DNA of 64,000 nucleotides from Cordilura impudica (lineage: Eukaryota > Arthropoda > Insecta > Diptera > Scathophagidae), in the NCBI GenBank assembly GCA_963682025.1, contig OY821517.1, positions 232,063,930 to 232,127,929 of the forward strand, read 5' to 3'. The notes below the pieces were generated by a model. It saw only the letters and a list, made by a program, of their open reading frames with translations, was not told the origin of the DNA and did no database searches. Made by a program: the position numbers and the translations under genes. Every line of letters begins with the position of its first letter. Position 1 is the stretch's first letter. Shown in pieces: positions 60,921-64,000 of the stretch.

Positions 60921-61392
60921 TTAACTTTTCAGTGATTTCTCGGCACCTATGAAACCTATTGTCATGATTTAAAAAACAGGAACCTTCTCATGATGTTGAA
61001 TCATTCTCACTAAAAACATGCGCCCTAGCTGTCCTATTGAGGGCGTTATCGTGACAAGAACAACATAGGCAAATCATATTTTTACCAAACTTTTTTACTT
61101 CTTCGTTCAATTCTCGGGAATAGATTACCCGATTTAGACGATTTTAAATAGCGAACTTCTCAGGATATTGGTTAATCATTTTTAATCCAAACGAGCAACC
61201 TAGCTTACCGATTGAAGTTGTGATCGTGATTTCCACAGACGGACAGCCGGACAGACAGACATCGCTACATCAACTCTGCTTATTATAAGGATCACAAATA
61301 TATATATTTTATAGGGTCCAGATTTTATTTCTAATTATTACAAACGGAATAACAAACTTATATATACCCTCTGCACACTGGAGTGGAGGGTA
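60921..61392 (+). mobile_element. Helitron-like (DINE-1/Helentron) or MITE-like repeat with two diverged monomers and terminal hairpin
   Basis: Two diverged direct monomers with a period of about 175 bp: 60923-61053 and 61098-61230. They share blocks such as TTCTCGG, GATTTTAAA, AACTTCTCA-like, CCTAGCT and ATCGTGA. Then comes the same terminal block as at 19980-20145: ACAGACGGACAG, GACATCGCTACATC, AAGGATCACAAATATATAT, TACAAACGGAATAACAAAC and the hairpin TATACCCTC ... GTGGAGGGTAT. This copy stops at the hairpin without a heptamer array. Confidence 0.6.
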
Positions 61393-61423
61393 TGAAAAGA
61401 AATTCATGATGCCATTAACAAAG

Positions 61424-61535
61424 AACGGCAACACTACAGACATTAAAATTATAGTTATGTATGTATAGTTATGTATATGGGCCCAAACGGCAACACTACA
61501 GACATTAAAATTATAGTTATGTATATGGGCAGTAA
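61424..61535 (+). repeat. 62-bp tandem duplication
   Basis: AACGGCAACACTACAGACAT and the following ATTAAAATTATAGTTATGTAT occur at 61424 and 61486. The first copy carries an extra GTATAGTTAT. Confidence 0.85.
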
Positions 61536-61539
61536 ATTG

Positions 61540-62335
61540 AAGTAAGCTACAAATTAATGCTGATAATGATAGATGGAAAAGTAGGCCAGGCTTTGAGTAA
61601 CACGAAGCAACATCAAGCCAATTAAATCAAGCCCGACAAATTCACTAGATAATACTGATGCATATGAATTTGGATTATCACCACTATATGCAAGATTACG
61701 ACTTATGGAACACATACTAAAAATAAGTTATGATTTGGATTTCAGTTCTTCAGGATCAATAAGAAACGACGAAACCAACAAGGAGTTTAGAAATTCAAAA
61801 AAGAAACATTTTTTATAGATCAGCCAAAACAAGGGTCAGGCAACACAAATGATGGCAATACCGCAAAAAAATTCATTTAAAATCTAGAAACAACATCTGA
61901 AATAACAAGGGTGGATTCAAATCTTATTTTCAGATTTAATATAATCCTAGAAGTACTTGCGTGGAATGAAGAAATTGACTCCAAGGAATTTGGAGATTAT
62001 GTTAAGGAAATTGAAAAAATATATACAGCCAAGTACCCATGGAGAAATATATCTGCAACAGTTCACAAAATTCTTTATCATGCATAAGATGTCATTAAAT
62101 ATCATCTGGTGCCACTTGGAGATCTATCAGAGGCTCAGGAAAAAAAGGAATAAGGACTACAGATTTTACAGAGAGCACAATACTAGAAAAATTTTACGAA
62201 ATTCCACAAATGAAGATCTATTTAATATATAATTGACAACGTCAGATCCGTTCATCTCCAGTACTCGAAATCAGTGGAAAATGGAACATCGGGATTTTGT
62301 TGAAGAAGTCAAAGAACTACTAAAGAACAGAAAAA
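61540..62335 (+). pseudogene. Decayed coding region of a conserved insect repeat-derived family, unnamed
   Basis: Plus-strand reading in several frames gives segments in a fixed order that I recall from multi-copy predicted proteins of insects and other invertebrates: IDGKVGQALSNTKQHQ, FGLSPLYARLRLMEHILKISY, GNTNDGNTAKKFI, EITRVDSNLIFRFNIIL, KYPWRNISATVHKILYH, VPLGDLSEAQE, NKDYRFYREHNTRKILRN and TTSDPFISS. The multi-copy nature suggests a transposon protein, perhaps a DNA transposase, but I cannot name the superfamily. Several stops and shifts (for example at 61884 and 62085) show it is dead. Its AT-rich codons match its surroundings. Confidence 0.5.
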
Positions 62336-63014
62336 CAGAAAAAATATGGAATATTTGCAATTAATATTTGCATCAAATGAATAATAGTTATAGTTGCATG
62401 AATAATAATTATAAGTACGAAAAACATAGTATTAGTAAAAAACAATAATAAACAGAACCTCTCATTGTTACATATGCTACTAAAATCTATAGCAGTTTTT
62501 TTAAAGGTTTTTTTACCCACATATGTATGAAATGTTTTAATAAATAAGAAAGATTCAAAAAATAAAAACCCTTATTTTCATATCAAAATCAAAGTCATTG
62601 CGCTAATGTTCAGCAGACTTATTTTGCAAAAATTTACAAATTTGACAACAAAAAATGATAAATTTTTCTGTAGTAATAGCAAGACTACTAGACAATATTG
62701 CTATAATTTTTTTAAGTGGAAATATTCTTTGAGTGTAAACAAATTTGCAAATTTGACAGCAAAAAATTTTTAATTTTTCAATAGTTATTATTATTAAGAT
62801 ATTATTATCTTATTTAAAGAAAGTTAAATATATTTAACGACATGTTTTTTGAAAAACGTCTGTCGATCGATCACAATTATCTTTATCAAAATTTATGCAT
62901 ACAAAGAAATATAAGCAGAAATAAAATAAACAAAAATATGTTTTAACAATATTGGTTGTTTCGTTAAATTCATTAATCAAAAAATTTCGATACTTTACTA
63001 TCCTCATCTTCATC
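62336..63014. other. AT-rich spacer
   Basis: No gene seen. AAAATTTACAAATTTGACAACAAAAAATG (62630) and CAAATTTGCAAATTTGACAGCAAAAAAT (62740) are two similar blocks about 110 bp apart that could be part of a small repeat. Confidence 0.4.
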
Positions 63015-63228
63015 ATTCAGTATATTAATCATCTCCTCCTCTATTAAATTCGGTTTGTGGAAAATTTCAAGTCGGAATTCTTTGAGTTCTGGACAAGTCC
63101 CAAGAAAATGTTTAAAGTTTTATTCAGTACATTACTCATCTACTCCTCTATTAAATTCGGTTTGTGGAAAATTTCAAGACTGAATTCTTTGAGTACTGGA
63201 CAAGTCCCAAGAAAATGTTTAAAGTTTT
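63015..63228. repeat. 107-bp tandem duplication inside the LINE 3' end
   Basis: ATTCAGTATATTAATCATCT at 63015 recurs as ATTCAGTACATTACTCATCT at 63122. Each is followed by CCTCTATTAAATTCGG, TTTGTGGAAAATTTCAAG and CAAGTCCCAAGAAAATG. The copies differ at about six or seven positions. 107 is not a multiple of 3, so it breaks the frame. Confidence 0.88.
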
Positions 63229-64000
63229 CCAGCTCATGCAAATTGCATAATTTACAAAGTCTGTCTATATTCGCTGCACCAAATCTGTTGTAGTTCAGTG
63301 CAATAAGCCTACTGCGTACTTTAAATAACCACGTGATCTTATTGGTACTGAAATTGTCTTTAAAATAATGGTTTCCTCTCTCGAAATTCAGAGATTTGTA
63401 TTATCTTGTGGTGGTTTCGTTTTTTCCTTGTAATCTTTCATTCAAAGTATTTCTTTTCAAGTTACTAAGTAATGCTGTTCCATTGTACCTTCGTTAAGTT
63501 CGTTTCTGGCCATTGAATGTTTAATGATATAGCTTTTGATTTCAATTCGTTTAACCAGAAAACGTTACGGCGCAATAATATTAAGGATAGCTTATGCGGT
63601 AACCTATTTACTGCATAAAGGTACATTATTTTGCCTACATATTTCAGATGGTGCCCCAAAGTATAAATGTGGCTATCTTCCGCAGTAGTTTCTAACATAA
63701 GGATATAATTTGGAGTTAAGCTGGGTATATTTGCAATTTTCTTCATGAAATATCGTTATAGCTTATTAACTTTTTCAAAATATCCGAATCCCCATACCTG
63801 TGCTGCATATGCTTGAATTGCTCTGCACACTGCAAGAGATAATATACCTTCCACTTTACTCTCAAATTGATTTCTTGTTTTCCAATAAAACTTTGCCATG
63901 TTGTATTTATTGCACTTTTTGCTTGCATATTCCTTTTTTCTACATGCTTATGAAACTTGAGCTTCGGGGTAAAAACAACTCCCAAGTAATTATATTCGGA
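63015..64000 (-). pseudogene. 3' part of a minus-strand LINE ORF2 (Jockey/I-type), continuing beyond the window
   Basis: Minus-strand frame 63985-63743 reads LGVVFTPKLKFHKHVEKRNMQAKSAINTTW, the thumb-side region after the RT active site. 63746-63465 has TPNYILMLETTAEDSHIYTL, HHLKYV and NRLPHKLS. Nearer 63300-63100 comes LCNLHELENFKHFLGTCPVL, a C-terminal cysteine/histidine motif, and then IFHKPNLIEE. The RT palm must lie beyond 64000. A 107-bp tandem duplication (63015-63228) disrupts the C-terminus, and stops occur. The clade cannot be fixed from this piece. Confidence 0.78.

Noticed and set aside
1..64000. Host gene, tRNA, rRNA or bacterial operon
   Set aside because: I looked for cloverleaf-like, rRNA-like and multi-domain host coding signals and saw none. 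All recognised proteins belong to eukaryotic transposable elements.

Overview
The window reads as repeat-rich, AT-rich eukaryotic DNA, most likely heterochromatin of a fly. I infer Diptera from the mix of BEL/Pao, gypsy-type, LOA/R1-type, Tc1 and hAT elements. A dispersed repeat ending in GTGGAGGGTAT plus a TTCGGC/GCCGAA hairpin is also one I associate with fly genomes. The species is not identified. I see no intact host gene, no rRNA or tRNA gene and no CRISPR array. Every coding region I recognise is a transposable-element gene, and almost all are broken.

Left part (1-21.5 kb): a decayed hAT-like (ZMYM1-type) fragment at 0.76-1.5 kb is cut by an enormous, nearly perfect 7-bp satellite, (TTTTACA)n, of about 17.9 kb and roughly 2,550 copies. 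Its right edge decays into TTTTCCA-type heptamers. After a roughly 0.5 kb spacer ending in a Helitron-like or MITE-like terminus, heptamers resume in the opposite orientation (GAAAATG, AAAATTG) and grade into a second homogeneous array, (TTAAAAA)n.

Middle part (20.5-30.5 kb): a roughly 4.35 kb block is present twice in tandem. It holds the TTAAAAA array, Helitron-like repeats and the first half of a non-LTR retrotransposon whose ORF1 has a PHD-type zinc finger. Only the second copy runs on into the endonuclease and reverse transcriptase of that element, which is then cut by a gypsy-type LTR.

Nested LTR-element complex (30.5-54.1 kb): a plus-strand gypsy-type element (LTR, PBS, gag, protease) has its gag split by a LINE with a 13-bp target duplication. 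It meets a minus-strand gypsy RT/RNase H piece head to head near 35.3 kb. That minus piece is split exactly after the RT active-site motif by a minus-strand BEL/Pao element (BEL-2, LTRs of 387 bp). BEL-2 carries an inverted scrap of BEL gag at its left end. Next comes a Tc1/mariner element (minus strand, 44.16-54.11 kb) split by a second, plus-strand BEL/Pao element (BEL-1). BEL-1 has 551-bp LTRs and a 5-bp target duplication. Fused in frame after its integrase is an envelope-like region with a hydrophobic leader, a basic RKKR cleavage-type site and a C-terminal membrane segment. BEL-1 is damaged but young, with about 10 differences between its LTRs.

Right part (54.1-64 kb): an internally deleted hAT derivative (BED-like finger plus hATC dimerisation domain), a nearly full-length but broken LOA/R1-type LINE (DUF4780-like ORF1, endonuclease, RT, RNase H), more Helitron-like repeat, a decayed coding region of a conserved but unnamed family, and the 3' part of a minus-strand LINE running off the window.

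The genes do not form a host pathway. They form a layered record of insertions (gypsy, then BEL-2; Tc1, then BEL-1; a LINE first, then gypsy, then a second LINE), together with satellite expansion and a segmental duplication.
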